Positions 10,200 through 22,298 are shown, counted from the stretch's first letter. The stretch is DNA of 64,000 bases from Siphonodentalium dalli (GCA_032622095.1 CP136069.1:103010278-103074277); one strand, 5' to 3'. The notes: a model not told the origin generated them from the letters alone. Numbers and translations are program-made.

Positions 10200-11046
10200 T
10201 GGACAAACGGTCAGACATGCTGCCGGGCTTGACTGGTTATGGAATTAATCCCCAGTCAAGTCCAGCACATGCTGAGTGGACTGCCGTCTGTATTTTCTTT
10301 AGGCTGGCATGTACAGGCTTACAAGGACAGACTGGACGTGGTATTGGAGTACCGAGTCGCCCCGGCAGAACCCTCTGCCGGCCGCGGCTCGGTGGGACCG
10401 ACCAGAATCCACCGGTTCGGGGCTGACCAGACCACCACAGACGGAGTGACGAAGAAGATGAAGAAGAAGATACAGTCGCGCTGCCGCAGGGACGCTGACA
10501 GGAAGGCCAGTTGGAGACAGGGGCGAGCTGAGAGACGCCCAGCTCCCCCCACTTGGCCTCCCACGACGATATCACCACCAGTAGCAGGGACGCCGTCGAC
10601 ATTCCGGAGGTCCCTGCTATCGTCGCCGAGGTTATCAGAGACAGGGACGCGGACACCACCCCCGATGTTCCTGCCGCTGACTTCGGGTGGAGATGGACAC
10701 GTTGACACATTGGACACCGGAATACCATCACAGCCCGGTGTCCTCCATCTCCACCACCAGCAACAACAACAACAACAGCAACCGCTCCACCCGCACCATC
10801 GAAGAATTAATGCAAGAAGCGCGGGCGACTCAGGCAGAGACAGAGGTCGTAAGGACAGAAGCAAGGGCTTCCTGTCTGAAGTTAAATCAACAGTACGAGG
10901 CCCAACAGAAGATCTTTGAAGCTCAAGACAGGCTACTTAACCAACAAGGGTTGGAGCCCCCTACATCATCAACAACAACAACAACAGAAGAAATCCAAAA
11001 AAGAAAGAAAAAGAAAAGAAAAAAAAAAACACATCATCAAGCCTAG
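10200..11046 (+). other. GC-rich island with low-complexity open frames, unrecognised
   Basis: The base composition jumps to GC-rich between ~10200 and ~10740, in contrast to both flanks. Long overlapping frames exist on both strands, so none can be chosen by length. In the plus strand one frame has an acidic run (DEEDEEED, 10448-10471). Another (10687-11046) has a poly-Asn stretch, a probable coiled coil (EELMQEARATQAETEVV) and a Lys-rich end. CAA repeats at 10757-10782 and 10968-10987 and an A-rich stretch to 11036 drive the low-complexity residues. It might be the N-terminal or gag-like part of a retroelement, or a processed gene fragment. I assign no function. Confidence 0.3.
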
Positions 11047-11989
11047 ATCTTTTTTTTCTTTCTTTCAACTTCATCATTGTTATGTAAATGTTATACCATT
11101 TCATAACCCCGTCCATCAGTCCAAAGTGGGTTGTAGGAAATAATCCCGGGGTCCCCTTCCCAAATTGCTAATAAACCAGGTTTTGAATAGCGCCATGCGC
11201 ATCGAATTTCTATTTGCATGTGCAGGCAGGTCAAAATATACATATTTTTAAATTTCAATAAATCAAGTAGCCATTAGACCTGAAATAAATTTAAGGAAAC
11301 TAAACATCACTCTGACAATGTGTTGCATGCCGGAAATAATAATTTCTGGCCCGACATTTGGATGTATTAAAGACGTAAATAATTGCGATTGACATACGTT
11401 GCATTGTCGATAAATCATTCAGGTGTATATGTTTCAGTGATCTGTGTACCTTTAAAGATATTTAAAAAGAGACTTTGATATTACCATTATGTATTTAAAC
11501 TCCCTGGTGGTTATTCAATGTGTTGCTTCGTGGTGGCATAGCTTGGAGTTGCGGCCATTTTGAAAGCCACTTAATGTCCATAGTTGCATTATGTTCTGCC
11601 CGTGTCACCCTATTCGCACCTGTACTCTAATTTCACACAAACTGGTATAACTGCGTAATTCATATGCCACAGATGTCGTGTAATGACTTCTTTCCCGAAC
11701 TGATGCAACATAGACAACCATCTTGGATAACAAAGTTTCCACAAAGCGGATTTTAGATACGTTATACCTGAGACGCTCAGGACTGCGCATTTTGACACCA
11801 AACTCGCTTTATTACCAATTTATTCCAGGTTAACCCATCAGTTCGCGTATCACGACCATACTTTGTAGGAAAACGCTCTTTATTCGCAGTTTAATCTGTT
11901 CCAATAGAATAAACCAGGCACTTACAGTTGCATACAGAACATTCCGAATTGATAATTGCACCGACATTTGGCTACACAAGTATGTATCA
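11047..11989. other. No gene recognised
   Basis: AT-rich, with T-runs immediately after the GC-rich island and no protein motif, tandem repeat or hairpin that I could support. Confidence 0.5.
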
Positions 11990-12062
11990 GGAGGTATAGC
12001 TCAGTTGAAACGTTATGAGGATCATCCTGAAAATTCGACATTGCCGGATCGATGACTGGGTA
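11990..12062 (+). repeat. Possible tRNA-like SINE head
   Basis: GGAGGTATAGCTCAGTTG at 11990 matches the start and A box of a tRNA (TAGCTCAGTTGG). A weak B-box-like CCGGATCGATGACTGG lies at 12044, at about tRNA spacing. The acceptor and T-arm pairing is poor, so this is not a functional tRNA gene. It could be a tRNA-derived SINE head or chance. Confidence 0.25.
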
Positions 12063-13018
12063 GTTTCAAAGCGATGTAAAATATTTGTTCAAAGCCGATT
12101 CTATCGGATTTTGGATATATTATAGAGGAGATACGCTTGCTTCAAATGACGCAAAAAAAAAAAACCTTCATTACAAATTTCTACAGGGTAGAACCTTATG
12201 TTCGTGTTTAACGACCAGCCTGACACAGAGGAAGTGCTATGCTATCTCAAATCGATCTCAATCTCTCATGTACGAGTGTACACCATTAAAAATGTCACTG
12301 TTCTCAGTATCAGTTAGTTCGGGGTTCACGAAAAGAAGTCTTTCCACTGAGTTAATATTATATTACACGAAACTATTATAAAGTCTTAGCCGAGTTTCAG
12401 CATAATGGTTACATTCAAAGTTTCTTCCCGGAAACCGCACGGGCATGTTGCGAACTCTGATGTATGATTGCGTAATTTACCGGAGTGTATGCCACTAGAT
12501 TTACATCGAAGTTGCAAGTAAATAATATTAAAATAACCCCTCCTATTTGCGAATTACTCGGGTGATTTTAGCGTTGTTTCCGAGCAGTACATATATATGT
12601 TCCATTTGTGGTCCCGGACTTATGGATCGGTCTGTGATTTTTTATGCTGCGGGTGTTTGTGCGGTAAACTTGGAGTTCAAATATGCTTAACACATCGCCT
12701 ATTGGAAAACATAATTATTTGTGTGTAACATTCTGGACCGCGTTAAATCGGACGTCCATACACACATAATAAGTAATTAGCTACTTATACTCTCGAGTTG
12801 CGAATACGGTCGTAAAATCAAAATCAAAATCCGCGTCCTTCATCGTTAGTTTAAACGTAAAATTGCATATTAACGTAATTTGCTGGATTATTGCGATATC
12901 AGCTCGGTGATCTACATATGACTAATACGCCATATTAAAAATCCTTAACAATTCACACAACCCCATAACCATATTTAATCCCATTCACGGAATAATGGAC
13001 GTCAATCGGTGCGATGAT
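12063..13018. other. No gene recognised
   Basis: AT-rich DNA with an A11 run near 12153-12163 and a short TCAAAATCAAAATC repeat near 12818. Nothing else supported. Confidence 0.5.
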
Positions 13019-13024
13019 CATGTT

Positions 13025-13960
13025 TATGGGGCGCCGTTCTTATATTTATTACCTATTTAGTGATATCACTAATTCATTTTATGATATCACAAAATCGATT
13101 TTGTGATATCACTAAAATGCTTATTATTTTGTGATATCACAAAATCGATTTTGTGATATCACATATTGATTTTGTGATATCACTAATTCTGACAACATGT
13201 ACATCACTAATATTATTTTGTGATATCATGAAATATTTTGTGATATCACTAAATCGTGTAAATGAATTTATGATATCACAAATTTGATTTTGTGATATCA
13301 CTAAATGCTACTATTTTGTGATATCACATATTCGATTTTGTGATATCATAAAATCATTTAGTGATATCACAAATTCGAATTAGTGATATCACAAAATGAT
13401 TTTATGATATCACTAAATAGGTCATAAATAGAAGAACGGCGCCCCATAGTAATTTTGTGATATCACAAAATGAATATGTGATATCACATATTCGAATTTG
13501 TGATATCACAAAATGATTTTGTGATATCACAAATTCGAATATGTGATATCACAAAATAGTAAGCATTTAGTGATATCAATAATGCGATTTTATGATATCA
13601 CAAAATGTTACATAAATAGTAGAATGGCGCGGCAAGCTATGCCATTTCCTATTTATTGATATCACAAAATGAATTAGTGATATCACATATTCAATTTTAT
13701 GATATCACAAAATGAATATGTGATATCCCAAAATAGAATTAGTGATATCACTAAATGCTACTATTTTGTGATATCACATATTCGATTTTATGATATCAAG
13801 AATTCGAATTTGTGATATCTTAAATTATTTAGTGATATCAGAAAATTATTTGTGATATCACAAAATGAATTAGTGATATCACATAATCGAATTAGTGATA
13901 TCATAAAATGAATTAGTGATATCACTAAATAGGTAATAAATAGAAGAACGGCGCCCCATA
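13025..13960. mobile_element. 936-bp TIR element (MITE-like) filled with TGATATCA palindromes
   Basis: Both ends carry TATGGGGCGCCGTTCT in inverted orientation, perfect over 16 bases. Inverted similarity continues for about 66 bases with one mismatch. CATGTT lies directly outside both ends (13019-13024 and 13961-13966), a perfect 6-bp target-site duplication. By hand count the interior has about 33 copies of GATATCA, mostly as GTGATATCAC, 20-26 bases apart. A complete right-end motif also occurs internally at 13433-13448, and a degenerate one near 13614-13636. It therefore looks like a 424-bp core element (13025-13448) extended by partial copies. No coding capacity; its transposase is unknown. 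Confidence 0.85.
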
Positions 13961-13966
13961 CATGTT

Positions 13967-14930
13967 CACAGTTCAGTGTCGGTAAGTTTTGACCTGTTTG
14001 GTGTGTGACCGTGGTTTAACGAAACAACTCTGTTATGACTACGAGTCACATACACGTATAATACGTGCGTCAGTCGGACCGAATCAACAGTTGGCTTTTG
14101 AGGGATTTGAATTGACTTTTAAAGCTAATTAAACGGCTGCTCTTCAAGTAAACACAAAGGTGAAATGGGAAATTTATTTATATTTGACAGAAGCTAAGAA
14201 CTCAAAGTGATGTGTACGACACACACCTCAAGCGAAACGAAACGAAACAGAAATTACATTATAATTGAACGTGGATATGCCGCATTTTTCCGTGGTCGTC
14301 AGCCTATTACTTGAGTCAGAATTCTACCAGATAACACTCCAATGTGGAATTATCACCACAGCATGCATTCACTACATTCTTTGTGGTTATCATTGAGTTC
14401 GAATACTATACTGTTCGACCCGTCGTCATGGCGATTAACGATGCAATCATACTTTTGCCATGTAGGCCAATACGATATTCTCAGAATGCTTCTAGTTTTT
14501 GAGATACCCTGCACTTTCGAGCTCTCGAGAAAATCATGTCCTTGTTGTGAATCAAACTTTGGCACACATGGCATGTGTTTGCGATTTTTGAATCTGCATG
14601 ACTCAGGCTGGCTGCTCTGAATAAAATCGATATTTGTGGATTATTGACCCAAAATTTGCACAAAATCGAAAAACTTGCAAATGAGAACTGATATTCACCC
14701 ACGATCTATAACATTTTCTGAAGGGAATATCCATATAGTGATAGTTGTGGCAAAAAGGGTCACATTCTGTCTACTAAACAGTCGATTTTTAGCTGAAATT
14801 GGAGAAAAAGTCGAAAAACGACACTATTTTTCTGACCAACAAATGCCAATAATTTGGTGTCATAATATGAGTATCAGAGCATGTTCTGATCAAACTAGAG
14901 CAGCGCCTGCAGCCGGTTCATTGGTTGGCT
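13967..14930. other. No gene recognised
   Basis: Unremarkable AT-rich sequence with short frames on both strands. A small AAACGAAACGAAACAG repeat lies near 14236-14250. Confidence 0.5.
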
Positions 14931-14939
14931 AGTACAAAT

Positions 14940-15650
14940 GACTGGGGTAATATTGTACCAAGCGTGTTAGAGCAAGAAATTGGTTGATCGCTATATAAAA
15001 CTGGTCATTATTATTATGATAAAATCTTGATTATACCACATATATCCTAAGCCAAGTTTGTCTAAAGTAGACTTCAACAAAAATGTCCAGTTTTTCTCCT
15101 TATGCGACAAACCGGAGTCACAGTCGTTCGGAATTGATTCATATACATTGCAGAGTAATGAGTTTTGCTCCTGCATTAAATGAATCCAATACTTAAAGAT
15201 TCGATATAATCGTAATATAGACAATGGGAAACGACCAAATTCACACAATACTGCATCGCTGTTAGCTGATGACTATACTTTAAGAATATATTTGCAAAAC
15301 TTTCTTTCCAATCTTTCAATATCAGGGGCGTAATTGAACCCCCAAATCTCACACCCATATGATGATAAGCAACCAACGTATATATCAAATAAGTTACAGG
15401 CTTGTATTGGATCAAAGTAAGCTTCATTCAGCAGATCATATAGTTACAGAGGGATCTATAACCATACTGTGTTAACCTTTTCTCTAACACTTGAAATTTT
15501 CCGTTATTACACATTTCAACACCCAAATACATGAACGAGTCAACAATATCTAGACAAGCATTGTCAATATCAAATTTCAAGTTTTCTTGCGATTTCTGGT
15601 CCGAGAACACCACTATTTTAAAAACAGAAGTCCTTTAAATAGTTAGATGT
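14940..15650 (-). pseudogene. LINE RT thumb/C-terminal fragment, frameshifted
   Basis: The minus strand from ~15613 reads VVFSDQKS-type sequence, then DIVDSFMYLGVEMCNNGKF, the strand after the RT palm where 'YLG' is conserved. After frameshifts at ~15300-15430 it resumes at 15250 with EFGRFPLSI..RIFKYWIHLM and ends near 15015 with GLGYMWYNQDF. The order and motifs match the C-terminal half of the LINE family seen at 1270-4706 and 36861-37680. The catalytic RT domain is missing, so this is a dead, 5'-truncated fragment. Confidence 0.75.
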
Positions 15651-17400
15651 CCCATTCTGTCGTGCTATTACATGTTTTGGTGGGTGAATGTAATGCCAAG
15701 CTGACCAAATTCACGAAAACCCTTCATATCATGTTTGATGCCACGGAGACGAGTACTTGTGAGAGTCTGTCACCCCTAATATGCCCGTAAATATACAACT
15801 TAAGCGGGCATCGCTCATATTAAACTGATGCATACGTAACATGGAAGGAGGAAGGACAAAATAAGATATCTGCGAGAACTCTTTCTGACCGAATTCGTCT
15901 CATCATTTGCTTGCAGCCATCCTGTAAAATACTGAATTGCGATGCATCTATCGCCCGGAGCCGCAAATTAATTTGTCAAAAGTGAGAATTGCCTGTTATA
16001 ACATGAGGTAACAAACCACCATGGGATTGTATTTGAAGATATCTAATTCGTCTCAATAATATCTAACAATGAAAGGAATTGACAACAGTTCCCCGTGCAT
16101 TGTCGCCACTATGGTTACACATTCGTCTATGTCACTGGAATGCAATGTTATATGGCATGCGATATAGTTGACCAAATTATCGAATCTAATGAGAGAAGTA
16201 GTCGGGTCCCAAAACAAACATCGCCGCGACATTTTGAACGGTTGGAAGCATTTGTAAGAATTGTAAGATGTGTGTATTCGTTCTGGTTCACATTGATGTT
16301 TATCGAATAAGCAGACGACAACAAGCTTGCTTATACAATGCTCGACATATAGGCAAGGCAGTATATTCTCCTACTCCTCTGTCCGATGTTCATGTTTACA
16401 TACACCTGTTGGCATGGATATCGACGAAGCGAGTAGAAATTTTCGTGGCAGAACGTAACATAATAAGCATATGTTATTTAGAGTGTTCTTTTATCCACTA
16501 GAAACACGATTTACTTATGGGATTGACGTTTTAACAATGGGAATTGGCAATTGGCCGATTTATTCCATTTACAGTACTCCTAATTACATGTTATTGTGCA
16601 AGAACCCCGAGCATCAGTGTTGCATTTCAACTATATCTACAACATATACATATTGGACACTGTGCAGCACATTCCATAAAAGTTTTGTCCGTGGTGTTAT
16701 GGTATAGTGCATGTCATTCATATCAGTGGATTCCAAATGTGCAGGAAATGGGAGTTCAGTTTGAGTAAACGCCAAGAGAAAAAAAAAACTAGAGAAAATT
16801 GTCGGCGTAAACGGTATTCCAAAATCTCTATGCATACCCAACCACATTTTCGAAAACATTGATGCTAGTTGGTCGATTTCGTGTCAACTTTGAAGACGAC
16901 ACGAAATCCCCGGTATAAGGATTCATTGTTTATTGACAAGAGTCTCCATTTCATTGGGTTTTCCCGCAATAATTAAGGGTGCTTCTAGAATAAACATCCA
17001 TATATGTTTTTCCCAGTCACAATAACTGGCAGGTCATCAATTACTTTTGGCTAATTTAAACTCAACTTCAACGTACTAAAAACTGCTGTTAGCTGAGAAA
17101 ATTATCTTCAAGAACTCATAGTTTTCGCACTTATAATTAAATGAAGTTCCTATTCAAGGATATCAGTGGAAGTAAATAATATATGCTAATCTCGTTGCTG
17201 TCGCCAATAGATATCTCATTTGGTGATAGGTACCCGCGACCCGCGACTACCGCCACTCGTTACCCACGTCACACATATACGTTACCGCCAGATTTGAACT
17301 GTAATGCGCTTGAAATGGATGCAAATTCAGAATATTCATTCTCCAGACGATATTCGGACTTACTTTACCCCGAACTATTAACCAAATGTTCACACAGTTA
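15651..17400. other. No gene recognised
   Basis: Only short unrelated open frames, none with a domain I know. The segment 15620-15800 may hold more diverged LINE sequence upstream of the thumb fragment, but no motif is firm. Confidence 0.45.
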
Positions 17401-17404
17401 ACCC

Positions 17405-18860
17405 CCTTCGTGCCACTTTCGTTTTTATAAATAACCGCATTTATAGCTACATTCGGGGAAATGGTACCCGACTCTTACACAGAGAGACGCACAATTGGAA
17501 GAGATCAGGTCACCCCCATATTCTATATTGAAACAAAATAGACTACTCTATCACAATCTAACTGCAATGATACTGAACATTTGCCTATAAGGCCATCTAA
17601 ATTTAACCACTTTCGTGCCAATATCGCTATAAGCGGCCAAAATGTTACTCGAATCTCACACATAGATGCGCACAATCATAAATGCCAGGACCACCCATCA
17701 TGTCCTATTCTGATACAATATGGACTACTCTATCATGAACTAACTGCAAATAGACTGCATTTTTGCTTATAAGGCCATATAAGTTTAACAATTGTTCGTC
17801 GATACAAGTAACCGCATTTATCGCTATATGCGGGAAAAGGGAACATTATTGAAACAGAGATGAGCACAAACTGAAGCGCTAGTGTCATATATCGATACAA
17901 AATTGAATGCTCTATCATAATCTAAATGCAGTTAGACTGTTTTTTTGCTTTCAATGCCATATCAAATTAACCACTTTCGTGATAATATCGTATATTCGGC
18001 CTAATGGTATCTGCCTCTCACACAGAGATGCACACAAACGGAAACGCTAGGATCAGCCTTCATTGATAGAACATAAACTTCTCTATCGGATTATAGCTGC
18101 AATTAGACAACAAATTTGCCTATAAGGTCATCTAAATTTAACTACTTTCGTGCTAATATCGCTAAATTCGGCCAAATGGTACCCGACTCACACAGAGATG
18201 CACACAAACTGAAGCGCTGTTGTTACCCCTCATGACCTATTCTCATACAAAATAGACTACTCTGTCACAATATAACTGCAATTAGACTGCCTTTTTGCTT
18301 ATGAGGCCATATAAACTTAACAATTGTTCGTTGTACTAAGTAACCGCATTTATCGCTATATGGCGGAAAATGGTACCATATTCTCACACGAGATGAGCAC
18401 AAACTGAAGCACAAGGGTCACCCATCATGTCATATATTGATACAACACAGACTACTCTATCATGATCTAAATGCAAATAGGCTGCCGTTTTGCTTATAAT
18501 GCCAAATAAACTTAACAGTGTTCGTTGTGATAAGTAATCGCATTTATCGCTATATGCGGGAAAAGGGTACCCGACTTACACAGAGATGCACACAAACTGA
18601 AGAGCTAGGGTCATCCCTCCTGACATATTATAATAGAAAATAGACTACTCTATCACAATATATTAACTGCAAATAGACTGCCTTTTTGCTTGTAAGAAAT
18701 TAATAAATGTTCGTTGCAATAAGTAACCGCATTTATCGATATTTTCGGCCAATTGGTACCCGACTCTCACACAGAGATGCGCACAAACTGAAGCGCTAAT
18801 ATAATACCTCCTGACCTATTATGATACAAAATAAACTTTTCTATCGTGATCTATTAAAAC
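17405..18860. repeat. ~180-bp satellite, seven to eight diverged copies
   Basis: The motif TTGC(C/T)TATAAGGCCAT recurs, with variation, at 17581, 17763, 17945, 18116, 18295, 18490 and 18686, giving spacings of 182, 182, 171, 179, 195 and 196. Each unit also has TAACCGCATTTATCGCTATA, GGTACCCGACTC(T)CACACAGAGATG and GACTACTCTATCA. An incomplete first unit begins near 17405. Copies are diverged and have indels, so the array is not recently homogenised. Confidence 0.85.
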
Positions 18861-19099
18861 AAAAACGATGAAAAGTAGATACTGAATTAACCAAGTTTAG
18901 CTCTGACTAGCCTATCTTTAAGATTTTGATGCGATTATTATCTTTTGTTGAGTGGCTCCTTCCAACTTGGTCGCCTTCCCTTGGTATAGTCGCGCAATTT
19001 CCGTGTCACGGCGACTATAACAAGTGGAAGACATAACAAGTTTTATGTGGAGCTGGTACATTCATTCCATAAGTAGTTGTGGTTTTAAGTGTGGACAGC
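18861..19099. other. Probable 3' flank of the Tx1/L1-like LINE remnant
   Basis: No clear motif. On the minus strand this follows the degraded RT and could be its decayed continuation. Confidence 0.3.
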
Positions 19100-19290
19100 A
19101 TATTGTGAAAGTTTAAATTCTGAATTCCCTATCTTAATACCCTTGATATTTTTCCGTTTCCGGAATCCTATACCTAATATCTGCACACAATAACAAAATG
19201 TATGGCGAAATTGGAACACCTTGGCGACAGCCCCTTGAGATTATGAAGCTACGAGACACATTCCCGTTGATATTGACGTTTGACGATATA
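19100..19290 (-). pseudogene. Tx1/L1-like LINE RT, downstream half (split by insertion)
   Basis: Read on the minus strand from 19284: SSNVNINGNVSRSFIISRG, CRQGVPISPYILLLCADI, then a frame change near 19140 and FKLSQYA, where the catalytic Asp-Asp should follow but is lost (YAVHT, then a stop). GCRQG-xP-SPY-L is RT motif B of Tx1/L1-type LINEs. The upstream half of the same RT is on the far side of a 7241-bp element (26538-27285). GATATA at 19285-19290 is one copy of that element's target-site duplication. Confidence 0.85.
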
Positions 19291-20079
19291 TATGGGCAGC
19301 CATTCGGTCGGAAATTACACGAAATAAAAGTTAATGGTGGTTTGTAAAAACAACTACAATCTATTTCAAAACAATAGTCTCCATTTTCAAACCAATGGTC
19401 GTTCTTTGATTCAATAAGAGACAATTACGTGTTAACAGATATAGATTCACAATCAACGTTGACCGATGCAAAATTAATGTTCTATTTTAATTTAATAGTA
19501 TTCATTGTTCAACTAATATCTAATAACAAACAATTAATACAGCTTTGCTCATATTCAGTAAACGTACATTCCGTTTCAATAGCCATATTTCAAACCAATA
19601 GACGATTTCTCACGATCAGTGATTATCGTTATCAAACTAATAGACCTTATTGTAAAACTAATAACTCATTGTAAAATTAATATATAAAACCGTAATTAAC
19701 TTATTGTAAAACTAATAACCTATTGTAAAATTAATAGACCTTATTGTAAAACTAATAACTTATAGTAAAACCTATATCTAAAACCGTCATTAACTTATTG
19801 TAAAACTAATAACTTATTGTAAAACTAATAACTTATTGTAAAATTAATAGACCTTATTGTAAAACTAATAATCAATAGACATATTTTAAACCAATATACT
19901 ATTTCCCACGATCAATGATTATCGTTATCAAACTAATATCTAATAGCGGAATCAATTATTTCAGGTCAAACCAATGAGCTCATTTGAAATTAATGATTAA
20001 AACACAAACCTATAAGCAATTCGTAAATTAACGCTAGGGGCGCTGGCCACCAATTTTGTTCGCAAAATCCGTGACGTCA
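19291..20079 (+). repeat. Left terminal inverted repeat of the 7241-bp element
   Basis: Outer part (to ~19440) matches the right end in inverted orientation. The middle contains an expanded run of TTATTGTAAAACTAATAAC-type units (~19640-19870). The inner part carries AAATTAACGCTAGGGGCGCT (near 20023) and TCCGTGACGTCA, both mirrored on the right near 25675-25700 and 25627-25638. Confidence 0.75.
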
Positions 20080-20809
20080 GAAATATAGAAATAAACATAG
20101 GAGTTCCCAATGTCATGTCGATGTGACGATTTGGAATATGAGTTCACTCGGTGCAAATCAAACGACGATAAATATTCACTATATAATATATAGGACATAT
20201 AGTGGAGTAGATTAAGTCAAATTTTCAAGGCAGTTGTTCAAATTGTTACTAAAGCATGAAACTTTGCACATATGTACATCTTCTTTAATATTAGATATGG
20301 AGCCACGCTGAAATTTCACTTTAACCCCTCTTTTTAAGGGGTTTTCCAAATTTATAGAGCGTTTTGTGATTATATTATTTAATAAATGTCGCAATTAATC
20401 TCACCATGAAATATATAATTTAAAATTAGGCATATTCAGTTCGTATGACTCTGAGAGATATAATGCCACATGTTAAGGGTAAAATTGGAACTCCCCGCCC
20501 AAGATGGTCGTTAAAATGACAGCTGAAAGAGGGAATTTGACGTTTTTTCGCTAATATCTTCTAGATCAGGTTCTGCTGTATGGAACTGGTTCGGAAATGT
20601 GACTTCATTGTGTATTGCTCATGTTAAGAGATAATTGGAGCAATGAATATATGTCATTCGTATGATCCAAGTCCCTCCCGCGATCCCTCAATAATTCGAT
20701 TATACATAACTCGGTATGAAATTTAACCAAATATCACCGTTATGAATCTAGTCATATTTTAACAAGAATCGGACAGAACTTTGCAAATTATGACATACAA
20801 TTACTTATG

Positions 20810-20870
20810 AATTTTTGCGCTTAAGTGCAAATATTTTACGTTTAATCACAAATCATTTGCGCTTAAGCCT
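20810..20870. repeat. GCGCTTAAG palindrome cluster, left part
   Basis: Contains TTTGCGCTTAAGTGCAAAT and ATTTGCGCTTAAGCCTGC, degenerate copies of the palindrome TTTGCGCTTAAGCGCAAA found in array form at 21796-21965. Confidence 0.6.
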
Positions 20871-21309
20871 GCAAATAGCGTGTCTGTCATTTGCAGAATG
20901 AGGTCCACAGAGGGTGAATTTAGTGATGCTACCCTGCATAGCGGGCTAGCATAACTAAATTCACCCTCTGGGGACCTCATTCTGCTTAGGCCTCATTTTC
21001 TGGGAAGTAACTATGGTATCAAATTAACATTGTTTTTAGTTACGTTTTCCCATCTGGGAAGTTTCTATATCCCCTAATTTGCAGAAGATAAAATCCATAA
21101 TCGAGGCTCCAAATGGGTGAACATCACCAACTTCAACTGGGGAACTTCAATCTTATCCTAGGACTGCCATAGCAGTTGAGGGCCCTAAGCAGAATGAGGC
21201 CCCCAGAGGGTAAATTTAGTGATGCTAGCCCATTATGCGGTGTAGCGTCGCTAAATTCACCCTCTGGGGACCTCTTTCTACAAATGACAGACACGCTATT
21301 TGCAGGCTT
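20865..21309. repeat. 445-bp foldback repeat with two inner palindromes
   Basis: The ends are AAGCCTGCAAATAGCGTGTC and its reverse complement (ending at 21309). Each arm carries its own palindrome (20893-20985 and 21189-21280), built from AGAGGGTGAATTTAGTGATG and its complement around a ~17-bp centre. Arms continue inward through GCTTAGGCCTCA / TGAGGGCCCTAAGC. It sits inside the 7241-bp element and looks like a small foldback insertion within the GCGCTTAAG cluster. No coding capacity. Confidence 0.75.
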
Positions 21310-21329
21310 GCACTGAAGTCTATATACCT

Positions 21330-21705
21330 GTAGGCCCATCATACAAGGGAAGCAATCCCCAGTGATACCAGTACCTTTTATGACCATGGAAATGGTATAT
21401 ATCTGTACAGGATATGTCTCTTTTATAAAATGTAATAGATCTCTGGGATGGAGGCACAAATTCTTAGGGACAGGGATGCTGATAATATGAAAATATGTTT
21501 TTCCCCTATTTCTATTCAATAAGTACATGTACACCACGAGGGAAGCAAGCCACCAGTAACCCCTAATTCCCCTTCTATGACCATGGAAATGGTATATATT
21601 TGTGCAGGAGATGTCCCTTTAATAAAATATACTAGAGCTTTGGGAATGAGGCACCAATTTTTGGGACACCAGAGACAGAGATGCTTTTGACTTTTCAACT
21701 TTCGA
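21330..21705. repeat. Two-copy tandem repeat, period ~197
   Basis: TATGACCATGGAAATGGTAT occurs in both copies (GACCATGG at 21382 and 21579, offset 197). The copies also share GAGGGAAGCAA-type starts and a GGCACCAA/GGCACAAATT end. On the minus strand both can be read as related open frames, but they match no family I know, so I treat them as non-coding. Confidence 0.7.
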
Positions 21706-21795
21706 GTCTGTATGAGCTACTACTATGGGCCCATAATAATATACTATGAGATGGACTCCATCATTCACAATCAGAGGGAAGTAAAGGAGTGCTAG

Positions 21796-21965
21796 GTATT
21801 TGCGCTTAAGCGCAAAGCATTTACACTTAAGCGCAAATGATTTTCACTTAAGCGCAAACAAATTGATAGACACATATTTGTGCTCAAGCGCAAATGACAT
21901 TCGCTTAAGCCCAAATGATTTATGTTTAAGCTTAATATTTGTGCTTGAGCGCAAATAAATAATAA
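21796..21965. repeat. Short array of TTTGCGCTTAAGCGCAAA palindromes
   Basis: About seven copies, exact or degenerate (for example ATTTGCGCTTAAGCGCAAAG, TTTACACTTAAGCGCAAATG, TTTGTGCTTGAGCGCAAATA), spaced 20-30 bases apart. Each is a near-perfect palindrome centred on CTTAAG. The design resembles the TGATATCA array at 13025-13960, with a different core. Confidence 0.75.
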
Positions 21966-22298
21966 ATGTGAAAAGGGCCTCCCATAAGTAAGAGGGGACT
22001 CTAAATTTCTTGAACATTGAAATTCCCTTTGTTTGAGAATTTGTATATGTTTATATTGAATATTCTCAGTAAATAATTATTCTGTGTGTTTCAAAAGAAA
22101 TCAGAATAAATTGTTATTGTTTTTAAGTATTGGTTATAGATATTAAACAGTTAATTAGATTGACTCCCCTCTTCCAAGATGCATCCTTACTGTGGAAAAC
22201 CGATCGCCCAAGCGATTCACCCAGGTCTGTTGGATGGCTCAAACGACTTTTCCTACTATGGCCAGTTTGTACCCTTGATTTGAATGACACATTTAATT

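Noticed and set aside
10237-10864. Long minus-strand frames in the GC-rich island
   Set aside because: High GC lowers stop frequency and the frames overlap plus-strand ones; runs of Cys, Trp and Ser are translations of CAA/GAA-type repeats.
13025-13960. CRISPR-like array because of regularly spaced GTGATATCAC
   Set aside because: Core repeats are only 8-10 bases, the linkers are similar to each other, the context is eukaryotic, and the whole lies inside a TIR element with a target-site duplication.
21133-21698. Two related minus-strand frames sharing a YTISMVI-type segment
   Set aside because: They come from a 197-bp tandem duplication inside a TIR element; no family match and no start or stop conservation.
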